From positions 372,001 to 436,000 of the forward strand of contig NZ_JAKWJQ010000003.1 in assembly GCF_022761015.1 (NCBI RefSeq): 64,000 nucleotides of DNA, written 5' to 3'. The notes under the pieces were generated by a model. It was not told the DNA's origin. It saw nothing but the letters and a program-made list of their open reading frames with translations, and searched no databases. The position numbers and the translations under genes are program-made. This document shows, in pieces, positions 8,393 through 19,728 of this stretch; position 1 is the first letter of the stretch; each line of letters starts with the position of its first letter. The stretch is from Humibacter sp. RRB41 (lineage in GTDB: Bacteria; Actinomycetota; Actinomycetes; Actinomycetales; Microbacteriaceae).

Positions 8393-8916
8393 CAGACTCC
8401 GGCGATCGCCTGGAGCCGGCCACCCCGACAAAAACCCCGATGAGCGCCAGACCCATGTTGATGCTCGCCCTGCGCGACGGAGCCATCTTCGCCGGGGCGG
8501 TAGCAGTCGTCGCAGGTCTGATCGGACTGTTCGTCAGCGGCACGGCGGGCCTCTACGGCGGACTTCTCGGCGCGGCGACGGCCGCCGTCTACCTCGGCCT
8601 CACAGCCGCCAGCATGCTCGTTGCCGGCAGTGTGACGAAGGGCGATCAGACGTCGCCCAAGTTCTTCGGGATCATCCTCGGCACCTGGGTCGCGAAACTG
8701 ATCCTCTTCATCGTGATCCTGCTTCTGCTGGGTCGGCAGTCGTGGCTCGACGGGCGGGTGTTCTTCTTCACCGTGATCATCGCGGTGATCGGCTCGCTGG
8801 TCATCGATTGCCTGGCCTTCCTCCGGGCACGCGTGCCATACGTCGACGTGACGCTGCCGCAGGCGCCTGACGGCGCGGAACAGGGCACGTCTTCCGACCA
8901 GACCTCTCGGTCGTGA
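8389..8916 (+). CDS. Small membrane protein at the AtpI position
   Basis: 175 residues with four predicted membrane segments (AIFAGAVAVVAGLIGLFV; LLGAATAAVYLGLTAASML; ILGTWVAKLILFIVILLLL; FFTVIIAVIGSLVIDCLAF) and polar ends. The position immediately ahead of atpB and the topology match the AtpI/Rv1303-type proteins, which help c-ring assembly or Mg transport in other bacteria. Sequence identity to classical AtpI is not obvious, so the function is inferred from place. The ATG at 8389 overlaps the wecA stop and AAGGAAATG provides the ribosome-binding purines. Confidence 0.75.
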   Translation: MTDSGDRLEPATPTKTPMSARPMLMLALRDGAIFAGAVAVVAGLIGLFVSGTAGLYGGLLGAATAAVYLGLTAASMLVAGSVTKGDQTSPKFFGIILGTWVAKLILFIVILLLLGRQSWLDGRVFFFTVIIAVIGSLVIDCLAFLRARVPYVDVTLPQAPDGAEQGTSSDQTSRS

Positions 8917-9022
8917 CGATGCCTCGTCATAAGAAGGTCGTGGACTTTGGTAAGCTAGTCGCGCCCCCCCGACCCGTTCCGCTTTCGAACGACAGACGCC
9001 GGAGAATGCCCTGCTAACGCCC

Positions 9023-10106
<1,084 letters not shown>

Positions 10107-10150
10107 GCGGACCCTCTCGCACAGTCAACCCGCACACTCAAGGAGTCTGA

Positions 10151-10711
10151 ATGCTTCCCGCATTCGTCAGTGCCGCAGCACAGGCAGAGGGCAATCCGAA
10201 CCCGGTGATCCCGGCCATTCCGGACCTCATCTGGGGCACGATCTCGTTCGTCATCATCCTGGTGTTCTTCATCTGGAAGGCGTTGCCGGCGATCAACAAG
10301 CTGCTTGACGAACGCCGCGACGCGATCGACGGCGGACTCAAACGGGCCGAGCAGGCGCAGAACGAGGCCCATGCTGCGCTCGAGAAGTACACGGCGCAGC
10401 TTGCAGAGGCTCGCTCCGAGGCCGGCCACATCCGCGAGCAGGCCAGGACCGAGGGTGCGGCGATCATCGCGGAGTTGAAGGAACAGGCCTCGTCCGAGGC
10501 AGCGCGCATCACTGCCAACGCCCAGGTGCAGATCGAGTCGGAGCGCGCAGCCGCACTCGCCTCGCTCCGCTCGGATGTCGGAACGCTCGCTCTCGACCTG
10601 GCATCCACCGTCGTCGGCGACGCGCTCTCCGACGACAAGCGCTCGACCGCCATCGTCGACAAGTTCCTCGCGGACCTCGACGCGGACGAGAAGTCGAAGG
10701 CGGGCAAGTAA
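10151..10711 (+). CDS. atpF: ATP synthase Fo subunit b
   Basis: 186-residue peripheral stalk subunit. One N-terminal membrane helix (IWGTISFVIILVFFIWKAL) is followed by a long charged, Ala-rich coiled coil and a C-terminal segment that contacts delta. CAAGGAG precedes ATG 10151. The stop codon directly abuts the GTG of atpH. Unlike mycobacteria, where a second b is fused to delta, this organism keeps separate b and delta genes. Confidence 0.95.
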   Translation: MLPAFVSAAAQAEGNPNPVIPAIPDLIWGTISFVIILVFFIWKALPAINKLLDERRDAIDGGLKRAEQAQNEAHAALEKYTAQLAEARSEAGHIREQARTEGAAIIAELKEQASSEAARITANAQVQIESERAAALASLRSDVGTLALDLASTVVGDALSDDKRSTAIVDKFLADLDADEKSKAGK

Positions 10712-11503
10712 GTGGGATCCGCTACCAGAGAGTCCTTCGAGCGCGCTGAGGCCGAACTGGCCGCCGCGTCCGGGGTGACCCTGACGACGGGCGAGCAACT
10801 GCTCATGGCAGGGCGAGCCATCAACGGCTCGTCGCAGTTGCGGTCGGTTCTGGCAGATCCCTCGGTGGATGCTGCCGAGAAGTCGGCGCTGATCGGAACC
10901 ATCTTCCGTGCGCTCGAGCCGACGGCATCGAAGCTGCTGCACGGCTTGACGGACTCGCGGTGGTCGAACTCCACCCAGATGCTCGACAGCATCGAAGAAA
11001 TCGGCATCAGGGCCCTTGCCCGGTCTTCCGGAGACGACGGCACGATCGAGTCCGAGCTGTTCGCTTTCGCCAGGGCCGTCGAAAGCGATCCGGAACTCGA
11101 ACTCGCCCTGGGCAGCAAGCTCGGCGATCCCGCTCCGCGAGTCGCGCTGGTCGACCGTTTGATGAAGGGGCGTATCAGCGAAGCGAGCCTGGTGCTGGTG
11201 CGCTACATCGTGCAGAACCAGCGCGGCCGTCGCATCGGCGAGCTCATCTCGCACGTCGCAGGAGTCGTGGCGCAAGATGCCGGCGCGATCGTGGTCACGG
11301 TCACTGCGGCATCCACGCCGACCGACGCGCAGCTCGAGCGACTTCGCTCGCTGCTCACCACCCGCTACGGACGCACCCCACGCTTCAACCTCAGTGTCGA
11401 CCCCGAGCTCGTCGGAGGCCTGCGAGTGCAGGTCGGCGACGAGATGATCGACGGCAGCATCGCTAACCGCCTCGCGGATCTACGACTTCGACTCGCCGGC
11501 TGA
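10712..11503 (+). CDS. atpH: ATP synthase F1 subunit delta
   Basis: 263-residue delta (OSCP) subunit that joins the stalk to the top of F1. It is longer than the roughly 177 residues of E. coli, as is usual in Micrococcales, because of an N-terminal extension. The conserved C-terminal part carries [24 protein letters not shown] start at 10712 immediately after the atpF stop, which implies coupled translation. Confidence 0.94.
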   Translation: MGSATRESFERAEAELAAASGVTLTTGEQLLMAGRAINGSSQLRSVLADPSVDAAEKSALIGTIFRALEPTASKLLHGLTDSRWSNSTQMLDSIEEIGIRALARSSGDDGTIESELFAFARAVESDPELELALGSKLGDPAPRVALVDRLMKGRISEASLVLVRYIVQNQRGRRIGELISHVAGVVAQDAGAIVVTVTAASTPTDAQLERLRSLLTTRYGRTPRFNLSVDPELVGGLRVQVGDEMIDGSIANRLADLRLRLAG

Positions 11504-11538
11504 CCCCGGCACACGACGTACATACCAAGGAAGACGAA

Positions 11539-13176
11539 ATGGCAGACATCAGCATCAGCCCCGACGAGATTCGGGCGGCACTCAAAGACTTCGTCGCCGG
11601 CTACGAGCCGGAGGCGGTCGTCGCGACCGAGGTCGGCGCCGTCGTCGATGCAGCGGACGGCATCGCCCACGTCGAGGGGCTTCCCGGTGCGATGGCCAAC
11701 GAGCTCCTTCGTTTCGATGACGGAACTCTCGGCCTCGCGCTGAACCTCGACGAGAACGAGATCGGTGTCGTCGTGCTCGGCGAGTTCGCCGGCATCGAAG
11801 AGGGCCTGCCGGTCACGAGAACCGGCGAGGTGCTCTCCGTCGCCGTCGGCGATGGCTACCTCGGCCGCGTCGTCGACCCGCTGGGCAACCCGATCGACGG
11901 TCTCGGCGCGGTGGAGACGGTCGGCCGTCGCGCCCTCGAGCTGCAGGCTCCAGGCGTCATGCAGCGCAAGAGCGTGCACGAGCCGTTGCAGACCGGCATC
12001 AAGGCGATCGACGCCATGATCCCGATCGGACGCGGCCAGCGCCAGCTCATCATCGGCGACCGCCAGACCGGTAAGACGGCCATCGCGATCGACACGATCA
12101 TCAACCAGAAGGACAACTGGGAGTCCGGGGACCCGACGAAGCAGGTTCGCTGCATCTACGTCGCGATCGGTCAGAAGGGCTCGACCATCGCGTCGGTCAA
12201 GGGTGCGCTCGAAGACGCCGGCGCAATGGAGTACACGACGATCGTCGCGGCTCCGGCATCCGACCCGGCCGGCTTCAAGTACCTTGCTCCGTACACCGGC
12301 TCGGCCATCGGCCAGCACTGGATGTACGAGGGCAAGCACGTGCTGATCGTTTTCGACGACCTGTCGAAGCAGGCTGAGGCGTACCGCGCGGTTTCGCTGC
12401 TGCTGCGTCGCCCGCCGGGGCGCGAGGCCTACCCGGGCGACGTCTTCTACCTGCACTCCCGTCTGCTGGAGCGTTGCGCGAAGCTGTCCGACGAGCTCGG
12501 CGCAGGTTCGATGACCGGCCTGCCGATCATCGAGACCAAGGCGAACGACGTGTCCGCCTACATTCCGACCAACGTGATCTCGATCACAGACGGACAGATC
12601 TTCTTGCAGTCCGACCTGTTCAATGCGAACCAGCGACCGGCCGTCGATGTCGGCATCTCGGTCTCGCGTGTCGGCGGTGACGCTCAGGTCAAGTCGATCA
12701 AGAAGGTGTCGGGAACGCTGAAGCTCGAGCTCGCGCAGTACCGCGCGCTGGAGGCGTTCTCGATGTTCGCGTCCGACCTCGACGCGGCATCCCGTCGCCA
12801 GCTCGACCGAGGTGCACGCCTCACGGAGTTGCTCAAGCAGCCGCAGTACTCGCCGTTCCCGGTGCAGGAGCAGGTCGTTTCGATCTGGGCCGGCACCAAT
12901 GGAAAGCTCGACGAGGTGCCCGTGGAAGACATCCTGCGCTTCGAGTCGGAGTTCCTCGACTACCTGCGCCGCAACACGACAGTTCTCGACACCCTGCGCG
13001 ACACCAACGTTCTCGACGACGACTCGGTCGCCACGCTCGAGCGCTCGGTGGATGCCTTCAAGCTCGAGTTCCAGACGGGTGAGGGCAAGCCCCTCGTCGC
13101 GCCGGGCAGTGAGCGCTACGAGGCGATCGAGGAAGAGGAAGTCGACCAGGAGAAGATCGTCACCGGCCGTCGCTGA
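11539..13176 (+). CDS. atpA: ATP synthase F1 subunit alpha
   Basis: 545-residue regulatory nucleotide-binding subunit. Beta-barrel domain at residues 1-95, Walker A GDRQTGKT at 173-180, and the arginine-finger region around [20 protein letters not shown]. The C-terminal about 35 residues ([15 protein letters not shown]) are an acidic extension common in actinobacterial alpha subunits. In mycobacteria such an extension limits ATP hydrolysis; whether it does so here is not shown. AAGGAAGACGAA precedes the ATG. Confidence 0.97.
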   Translation: MADISISPDEIRAALKDFVAGYEPEAVVATEVGAVVDAADGIAHVEGLPGAMANELLRFDDGTLGLALNLDENEIGVVVLGEFAGIEEGLPVTRTGEVLSVAVGDGYLGRVVDPLGNPIDGLGAVETVGRRALELQAPGVMQRKSVHEPLQTGIKAIDAMIPIGRGQRQLIIGDRQTGKTAIAIDTIINQKDNWESGDPTKQVRCIYVAIGQKGSTIASVKGALEDAGAMEYTTIVAAPASDPAGFKYLAPYTGSAIGQHWMYEGKHVLIVFDDLSKQAEAYRAVSLLLRRPPGREAYPGDVFYLHSRLLERCAKLSDELGAGSMTGLPIIETKANDVSAYIPTNVISITDGQIFLQSDLFNANQRPAVDVGISVSRVGGDAQVKSIKKVSGTLKLELAQYRALEAFSMFASDLDAASRRQLDRGARLTELLKQPQYSPFPVQEQVVSIWAGTNGKLDEVPVEDILRFESEFLDYLRRNTTVLDTLRDTNVLDDDSVATLERSVDAFKLEFQTGEGKPLVAPGSERYEAIEEEEVDQEKIVTGRR

Positions 13177-13214
13177 ACGACCGATAACGACTACGAGAGC
13201 TAGACAGGAGTCCC

Positions 13215-14111
13215 ATGGCAGCGCAACTTCGGGTCTACCGGCAGCGCATCCGCTCCGCCCAGACGACGAAGAAGATCACCCGCGCGATGGAGCTGATCTC
13301 GGCGAGCCGCATCTACAAGGCGCAGGCTCGTGTGCAGGCATCCGCTCCATACACGCGGGCGATCACCCGCGCCGTGTCGGCAGTGGCGACGCACTCGAAC
13401 GTCTCGCACCTGCTCACCACCGAGCCTGAGAACGTGCAGCGCGCCGCGGTCGTGATCTTCTCTTCCGACCGCGGTCTGGCCGGTGCGTTCAACTCGCAGG
13501 TGATCCGCGAAGCGCTCGAACTCGAGTCCCTGCTCATCTCGCAGGGCAAAGAGGTCGTGTTCTACCTGGTCGGGCGTAAGGCCGTCGGGTTCTTCGCCTT
13601 CCGCAAGCGCTCGAGCATCAGGGACTGGGTCGGCATCACCGATTCGCCTGCGTTCGACAACGCGCTCGAGATCGGCGAAGAGCTGGTAGCGGCGTTCTCG
13701 AAGGATGCAGCGGAGGGCGGCGTCGACGAGATCCACATCGTCTACAACCGCTTCGTCAGCATGCTCGTGCAGACCCCCAGGGTCGTGCGCCTTCTCCCGC
13801 TGGAGCTGGTCGAAGGCGTCGACGCCGTCGAAGACAAGTCGACGCTTCCGCTCTACGAGTTCGAGCCGGATGCCAGCACGGTGCTCGACGCGTTGCTTCC
13901 CGCCTACATCCACAGCAGGCTGTACAACGCGCTGCTCGAATCCGCTGCTGCGAAGCACGCAGCCACTCAGAAGGCGATGAAGTCGGCGAGCGACAATGCC
14001 GACAAGCTCATCACCAACTACACACGCTTGGCCAATAACGCCCGCCAGTCCGAGATCACCCAGCAGATCTCCGAGATCGTCGGTGGCGCTGACGCGCTGG
14101 CCACCAAATAA
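13215..14111 (+). CDS. atpG: ATP synthase F1 subunit gamma
   Basis: 298-residue rotor shaft. The N-terminal helix [29 protein letters not shown] and the C-terminal helix [19 protein letters not shown] form the coiled coil that turns inside alpha3beta3. The central Rossmann-like domain contains the [14 protein letters not shown] motif. AGACAGGAG precedes ATG 13215. Confidence 0.96.
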   Translation: MAAQLRVYRQRIRSAQTTKKITRAMELISASRIYKAQARVQASAPYTRAITRAVSAVATHSNVSHLLTTEPENVQRAAVVIFSSDRGLAGAFNSQVIREALELESLLISQGKEVVFYLVGRKAVGFFAFRKRSSIRDWVGITDSPAFDNALEIGEELVAAFSKDAAEGGVDEIHIVYNRFVSMLVQTPRVVRLLPLELVEGVDAVEDKSTLPLYEFEPDASTVLDALLPAYIHSRLYNALLESAAAKHAATQKAMKSASDNADKLITNYTRLANNARQSEITQQISEIVGGADALATK

Positions 14112-15620
<1,509 letters not shown>

Positions 15621-15622
15621 GC

Positions 15623-15883
15623 ATGGCCACTCTGAAGGTCAGCGTCGTCTCGGCCGACGCCGAGGTCTGGTCCGGCGAGGCGTCCATGGTGGTCGCCCGC
15701 ACGGTCATCGGCGAGATCGGAATTCTGCCCGGTCACACGCCGGTTCTCGGCGTGCTGGCCGAGGGCGAGGTGCGCATCACTCTGCCTGGTGGTGAGCGTC
15801 TGATCGCGAACGCTGCAGACGGATTCGTCTCGTTCGAGAACAACGAACTCACGGTGCTCGCCGGCAAGGCTCAGCTCGTTTAG
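15623..15883 (+). CDS. atpC: ATP synthase F1 subunit epsilon
   Basis: 86 residues, covering only the N-terminal beta-sandwich (VSVVSADAEVWSGEA, GEIGILPGHTPVLG, the FVSFENNELTVLAG strand). The C-terminal helical hairpin present in E. coli epsilon (about 138 residues) is essentially missing, as in many actinobacteria, so inhibition of ATP hydrolysis by that hairpin is not possible. I chose ATG 15623, two bases beyond the atpD stop, with AGAAGGAGAA upstream. It is the last gene of the operon. Confidence 0.93.
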   Translation: MATLKVSVVSADAEVWSGEASMVVARTVIGEIGILPGHTPVLGVLAEGEVRITLPGGERLIANAADGFVSFENNELTVLAGKAQLV

Positions 15884-15912
15884 CAGCAACGTCATCTGGC
15901 GAGGGGAACGAG

Positions 15913-16488
15913 ATGGCCGAACAAGACGACCGCGTCGAACGACAGTTCGGTGATGTGCGTGTTCCGATGCTGATCGCGATGGCAGGACTTCCCGGTGCAG
16001 GGAAATCCACCATCGCCGAGGTGCTCAGCGCCAGATTGAGCGCGACCATCGTCTCTGTCGACCCGATCGAGTCGGCGATCCTTCTCGCGGGCATCGACTC
16101 GGACCAGCCGACGGGCCTCGCCGCGTATCTGGTCGCCGAGACGCTCGCCGAGCAGGTGCTCATGTCGGGGCACACCGTGATCGTGGACGCGGTCAACGCT
16201 GTCGAGCCCGCTCGTTTGCAGTGGCGGGACCTCGCTGCGCGAGCCGAAGTACCGCTGCGCGTCATCGAGGTGGCCTGCTCCGACGCCGACCTGCACAGGG
16301 ATCGTCTCGAGAAGCGTGTGCGCAATCTTCCGCACGTGGAGGAGACATCGTGGCGCGCGGTCGAGCAGAGTCTCGAGGACTACCAGGAATGGAAGGGCGA
16401 ATGCGCCGAACTGCCTCGCATCACGGTCGACACGGTGAATTCGCTCGGGCAGAACGTGGACGCGGCCATCAGGTTCATCGCCCCGTGA
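15913..16488 (+). CDS. P-loop kinase-like ATPase (AAA_33 / zeta-like family)
   Basis: 191-residue soluble protein with an N-terminal Walker A motif GLPGAGKS (residues 25-32) and a kinase-like order of elements: SVDPIESAILLAG, then VIVDAVNAVEPARLQW, then a lid-like region rich in Arg (DLHRDRLEKRVRNL). This layout matches the AAA_33 family of small-molecule kinases and relatives of zeta toxin. The substrate is unknown. AGGGGAACGAG precedes the ATG. It starts 29 bases after atpC and may be read through from the ATP synthase operon. Confidence 0.75.
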   Translation: MAEQDDRVERQFGDVRVPMLIAMAGLPGAGKSTIAEVLSARLSATIVSVDPIESAILLAGIDSDQPTGLAAYLVAETLAEQVLMSGHTVIVDAVNAVEPARLQWRDLAARAEVPLRVIEVACSDADLHRDRLEKRVRNLPHVEETSWRAVEQSLEDYQEWKGECAELPRITVDTVNSLGQNVDAAIRFIAP

Positions 16489-16540
16489 CCAGTGGGCCGT
16501 GCGATCTGCGGATCGCGCCGTCCACACCCGGCGCACAACA

Positions 16541-17296
16541 GTGCTGATCCTCCTTCCGCCGTCGGAATCGAAACGACCGGGAGGACGCGGGCGGAGCGCG
16601 CTCGACATCGAAGGCCTGCGGTTCCCCTCGCTCTCCGATGCCCGCCGTACGACCGCGGACGCGCTCGTCGTGCACTCTCGATCGGATGACGCGGAGGCGG
16701 CAGCGAAGTCGCTGGGGGTCCCTCCCACCCTCGTCGGAGAGCTGGCCGCCAACGCCGTGCTGTACGAGGCGCCCGTGATGCCCGCGATCGATCGCTACAC
16801 GGGAGTCCTCTACGACGCTCTGGATGCCCCGACGCTGCCCACCGAAGCGCGACGTCACCTCGGCCGCACCGTGGCGATCCACTCGGCGGTTTTCGGCCCC
16901 GTCGGCGCTCTCGACCGCATCCCCGACTACCGGATGTCTGCAGCCTCGAGGCTACCGGGCGTTCGCCTGCGGACCCTCTGGGCCGAAGCGGTCACCTCTG
17001 CGCTGAACGAAGTGCCCGGTCCGTTGATCGACCTGCGGTCGGAGTCCTATGCGGCGCTCGGTCCGCTGGGGGAGCGGGACGATGCCGTGTTCGTGCGCGT
17101 CGTCGCCGAGTCCGACGATGGACGGCGAAGAGCCCTCAATCATTTCAACAAGCACGCGAAGGGGCTGCTCGTGAGGGCTTACGCCCTCGATCGGCCGAGG
17201 GTTCGATCGGTCGCCGGTTTCGTCACCTGGGCCGCTTCCGCGGGAATCCGGATGGAATACGCAGCCGATCACGAGGTGCTGCTGGTGGTCGGCTGA
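16541..17296 (+). CDS. yaaA: YaaA/DUF328 family peroxide-stress protein
   Basis: 251 residues with the family signature at the N-terminus (LILLPPSESKRPGG) and near the C-terminus (NHFNKHAKGLLVRAYA and RSVAGFVTWAA). E. coli YaaA lowers free iron and protects from hydrogen peroxide, and the fold resembles DNA-binding proteins with an HhH motif. I chose GTG 16541 because it places the LILLPPSESK motif at the extreme N-terminus as in homologues. The in-frame start 42 bases upstream adds Arg-rich sequence. No Shine-Dalgarno is evident. Confidence 0.88.
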   Translation: MLILLPPSESKRPGGRGRSALDIEGLRFPSLSDARRTTADALVVHSRSDDAEAAAKSLGVPPTLVGELAANAVLYEAPVMPAIDRYTGVLYDALDAPTLPTEARRHLGRTVAIHSAVFGPVGALDRIPDYRMSAASRLPGVRLRTLWAEAVTSALNEVPGPLIDLRSESYAALGPLGERDDAVFVRVVAESDDGRRRALNHFNKHAKGLLVRAYALDRPRVRSVAGFVTWAASAGIRMEYAADHEVLLVVG

Positions 17297-17616
17297 GCTA
17301 CCATTGCGGTGTGCCACGGGGGTCGGCACCGGGGAACATCGCGACTCCTTCGGCCGTCTAATCAGGGCGCTCGTGATGAATGCCGCGAGGCTTTCCCATT
17401 CGGGCGCACGCAATACCGTCGGGTCGGCGAAACGGAGTCGGCGTGCGTCCCCTCCGTGCGCCAGAGCAATCGTTCACGGTGCGATGATCGGAATTCTGAT
17501 CGCCTGCGGTCGGGCATGTGCGATGCCGGTCATCACGAGGCACACCGTCAGGATCGCCGGATTCACGTAGACGCCGGCCCGGCCTCAACTCTGGGGCGTG
17601 CGCTCACCCATCCCGG
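17297..17616. other. Intergenic region between convergent yaaA and tag; no supported gene
   Basis: The largest gene-free stretch of the window (320 bases). It contains a 16-base near-palindrome (GATCGGAATTCTGATC, 17486-17501) and short open frames on both strands that lack ribosome-binding sites and recognisable sequence. No T-tailed terminator and no structured RNA motif known to me is present. Confidence 0.6.
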
Positions 17617-18243
17617 TCAGCCGACCGCTCGCCAGCAGCCGGTGACGTGATCGTCGACGAGTCCGGCGGACTGCATGAGCGCGTACATCGTGGTGGGACC
17701 GACGAACCGGAAGCCCTTGCTTCGCAGCGTGCGGCTGAGTGCCGTCGATTCCGGCGTCACCGCCGGAATCTCCGACAGGGACGCCGGTCGTGGTCGAACG
17801 TCCTCCGGCACAAAGGACCAGACCAATTCCGTCAGCGGTTCCGTCAGTTCTTTGGTGGCTCTGGCGTTCTGGATCGTGGCGTTGATCTTGCCGCGATGCC
17901 TGATGATGGCGGCGTTCTGGAGCAGCCGTTCGACGTCGTCGTCGTTCATCGCCGCGACGCGGTCGACGTCGAATCCGTAGAACGCGGCACGGAAGGCATC
18001 CCGTCGCAGCAGGATGGTGCGCCACGACAAACCGGCCTGGAAGCCTTCGAGGCAGATCTTCTCGAACAGGGCGCGGTCGTCGCGCAGCGGTGTTCCCCAC
18101 TCTTCGTCGTGGTAGCGCTGGTATTCGGAATCGTCGCCGACCCACGCGCAGCGTGCGATTCCGTCGCCCGCGACGTGCACGTTCGGACGAATCGTCGATG
18201 TCGTGGAGTCCGTGTCGTCGGGGGAGTCGGTCTGCTCGCTCAT
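17617..18243 (-). CDS. tag: DNA-3-methyladenine glycosylase I
   Basis: Base-excision repair glycosylase that removes 3-methyladenine. 208 residues. The zinc-binding residues typical of TAG are present: Cys and His in the segment CAWVGDDSEYQRYHDEEWG and His and Cys in VDDHVTGCWR. The core LEGFQAGLSWRTILLRRDAFRAAF and the GFRFVGPTTMYALMQS motif match the family. An N-terminal acidic/Thr-rich extension of about 25 residues precedes the fold. The ATG at 18243 overlaps the ogt stop by four bases, so both repair genes form an operon. Confidence 0.94.
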   Translation of the reverse strand: MSEQTDSPDDTDSTTSTIRPNVHVAGDGIARCAWVGDDSEYQRYHDEEWGTPLRDDRALFEKICLEGFQAGLSWRTILLRRDAFRAAFYGFDVDRVAAMNDDDVERLLQNAAIIRHRGKINATIQNARATKELTEPLTELVWSFVPEDVRPRPASLSEIPAVTPESTALSRTLRSKGFRFVGPTTMYALMQSAGLVDDHVTGCWRAVG

Positions 18244-18728
18244 GCCGCCAGCGTGATCCCTTCGTGTTCGAGTAACCAGAGTTTGGTGGGGATGCCCTGA
18301 CCGGCACTGTAGCCGGTGATGCGGCCGTCGGTGCCGAGCACGCGATGGCATCCGATCAGGAGCGGAATGCGATTCGCGCCGATCGCGCCGCCGACCGCGC
18401 GGCCCGCCGTCGGCTTGCCGACCGCAGAACCGAGTGCTCCGTAGGTGGTGTGCTCGCCCCAGGGAACGCGGGACAGCTCGTCCCAGATCGCACACTGGAA
18501 CTCCGTGCCGTCGGGGTTCAGAGGAACGTCGAAGGTCTGCCTCGTGCCGGCGAAGTATTCGTCGAGCTGCCGGCACGCAAGCGCCAGCACGTCGTTGGGA
18601 TTCTCGGGGAGCGGATCGTGGGGGAGGGCGCCATCGCGCTCGATGGTGAGGGACGTGACACTCGTCGCGTCGGCGGTGAGCTCGAGTCGTCCGATCGGGC
18701 TCGGGATTCGGACCAGGTAGCCGTGCAT
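18240..18728 (-). CDS. ogt: Methylated-DNA-protein-cysteine methyltransferase, variant active site
   Basis: Suicide repair protein that takes the alkyl group from O6-alkylguanine onto its own cysteine. 162 residues. The family order is intact: IPSPIGRLELTAD at the start, FQCAIWDELSRVPWGEHTTYG, then the active-site segment NRIPLLIGCHRVLGTDGRITGY and WLLEHEG. The usual PCHR is GCHR here: the residue before the catalytic Cys is Gly instead of Pro, and Cys, His and Arg are kept. It is first in an operon with tag. A TAGCCT box six bases upstream of the ATG suggests a leaderless transcript. Confidence 0.92.
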   Translation of the reverse strand: MHGYLVRIPSPIGRLELTADATSVTSLTIERDGALPHDPLPENPNDVLALACRQLDEYFAGTRQTFDVPLNPDGTEFQCAIWDELSRVPWGEHTTYGALGSAVGKPTAGRAVGGAIGANRIPLLIGCHRVLGTDGRITGYSAGQGIPTKLWLLEHEGITLAA

Positions 18729-18734
18729 GTGATG

Positions 18735-18740
18735 AGGCTA
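18735..18740 (-). promoter_or_regulatory. TAGCCT -10 box of ogt-tag
   Basis: On the minus strand TAGCCT is followed by exactly six bases and then the ogt ATG, with no room for a Shine-Dalgarno sequence. Leaderless transcription is likely. Confidence 0.5.
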
Positions 18741-18835
18741 CGCAGAACGACCGACTGCGAGACGGGCGCTGCTGTTCTTGGGGAATCCATGGCTGATGCT
18801 TGGGCTGGGGACGACGAGCCGTCGCCGGCATTGCC

Positions 18836-18841
18836 TAGAAT
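18836..18841 (+). promoter_or_regulatory. TAGAAT -10 box of the 18848 gene
   Basis: TAGAAT followed by six bases and the GTG start of the downstream gene, indicating a leaderless transcript. Confidence 0.5.
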
Positions 18842-18847
18842 TTCCGT

Positions 18848-19630
18848 GTGGTCCTGCTGGATGTGCTTTGCCTGGTCTTCGCGCTCGTCGCCGTAGCTTT
18901 CGCTGTCGTCGCACTCGTTCGTGCTCGCGCGGCTGACGATCGTGCAGCGGTGGCTGCCGCGGCCGTCGCCCGAGCAGAGACCACGGCGCACGCGGCCGCG
19001 GCCGGTGTGGAACATCTCGAGTCGCAGGTGGCGCAGGCACGCCGCGAGGCGGCATCCGCGACACAGCAGGCCGGACGTGCCGCGCAGGCCGCAGCCCAGG
19101 CATCGGCCGCTGCGGCCGCGAGCCGACGAGAGGCGGAGGCCGCCTCCGACAAGGCGGAGCACGCGGATGCCGAGGCGCGGGCGGCGATCGAGAACGCGAC
19201 ACGGCCCGTCGTCACCCTCGACGAGGTCGAGACGGACGACGAGACAACTGCAACCGATGAGACGCCTCCGGTCGGACACGCGACGGTTCGTCGTGCGGAG
19301 GACCACGACGTCGCAGGTTCTGACACCGGCGCGACGGAGCGGGTGGTGCAGGTCGCCTGGCGATTGGAGCGCGTGCGCGGCGGCATCTGGGCGTTGCGCA
19401 ACACCGGCCTCGCGTCGGCGCGCGACGCACTGCTGTCCGACGCGACGGTTCCGCCGAAGTACGTGCGTCCCGACGAGGTCATTCCACGCGACGTCGATCG
19501 CGACGACGTGCTGCAGTTCCGCGTGATGGCGGCCAGGGGAGCGCCGCCGCCGCGCATCAGGGTCACCTGGCGGGAGGCTGCAGGTTCGCCCGCGTACTCG
19601 CGAGAGTTCACGGTGCTCACCGCATCCTGA
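18848..19630 (+). CDS. Membrane-anchored coiled-coil protein of unknown function
   Basis: 260 residues. An N-terminal membrane segment (LLDVLCLVFALVAVAFAVVALV) is followed by an Ala/Glu/Arg-rich region of about 110 residues with heptad character, predicted coiled coil. A Glu/Asp/Thr-rich linker (about 125-165) leads to a C-terminal beta-rich domain of about 95 residues (RVVQVAWRLERVRGGIWALRNTG, VLQFRVMAARG, IRVTWREAAG) that may be Ig-like. I do not recognise a named family. The N-terminus points to attachment at the membrane with the rest in the cytoplasm. GTG start fixed by the TAGAAT box six bases upstream. Confidence 0.7.
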   Translation: MVLLDVLCLVFALVAVAFAVVALVRARAADDRAAVAAAAVARAETTAHAAAAGVEHLESQVAQARREAASATQQAGRAAQAAAQASAAAAASRREAEAASDKAEHADAEARAAIENATRPVVTLDEVETDDETTATDETPPVGHATVRRAEDHDVAGSDTGATERVVQVAWRLERVRGGIWALRNTGLASARDALLSDATVPPKYVRPDEVIPRDVDRDDVLQFRVMAARGAPPPRIRVTWREAAGSPAYSREFTVLTAS

Positions 19631-19641
19631 GCCGCGGTTCT

Positions 19642-19665
19642 TCCGAACCGTTCGCAACGGTCGGA
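19642..19665 (+). terminator. Possible hairpin terminator after the 18848 gene
   Basis: ACCGTT-CGC-AACGGT with flanking TCCG/CGGA pairs and one bulged A gives a stem of about ten pairs. No T-run follows, so termination efficiency is doubtful. Confidence 0.35.
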
Positions 19666-19697
19666 CACGTGGGAGATTTCGGCAGTTCATTCTTGCG

Positions 19698-19722
19698 GAG
19701 TGAGCGCACACTCAGTTAGCAT
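19698..19722 (+). promoter_or_regulatory. Palindromic operator and -10 box of the TetR/ABC exporter operon
   Basis: GAGTG-N6-CACTC (19698-19713) lies directly upstream of TAGCAT (19717-19722), which is six bases from the GTG of the TetR gene. A repressor bound here would block the promoter, which is the usual autoregulatory layout of TetR genes. Confidence 0.6.
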
Positions 19723-19728
19723 CGCCGG

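Noticed and set aside
8951-8956. TAAGCT as -10 box for the ATP synthase operon
   Set aside because: No convincing -35 at 16-18 bases and a long leader to atpB; I could not support it as a defined promoter.
17470-17580. Small hydrophobic minus-strand frame beginning near VNPAILTVCLVMTG
   Set aside because: About 30 codons, no ribosome-binding site and no identifiable family; may be chance.
17297-17616. Possible structured RNA such as SRP RNA, 6C RNA or RNase P RNA
   Set aside because: None of the expected conserved loops or tetraloop pairs are seen, and no strong terminator follows.
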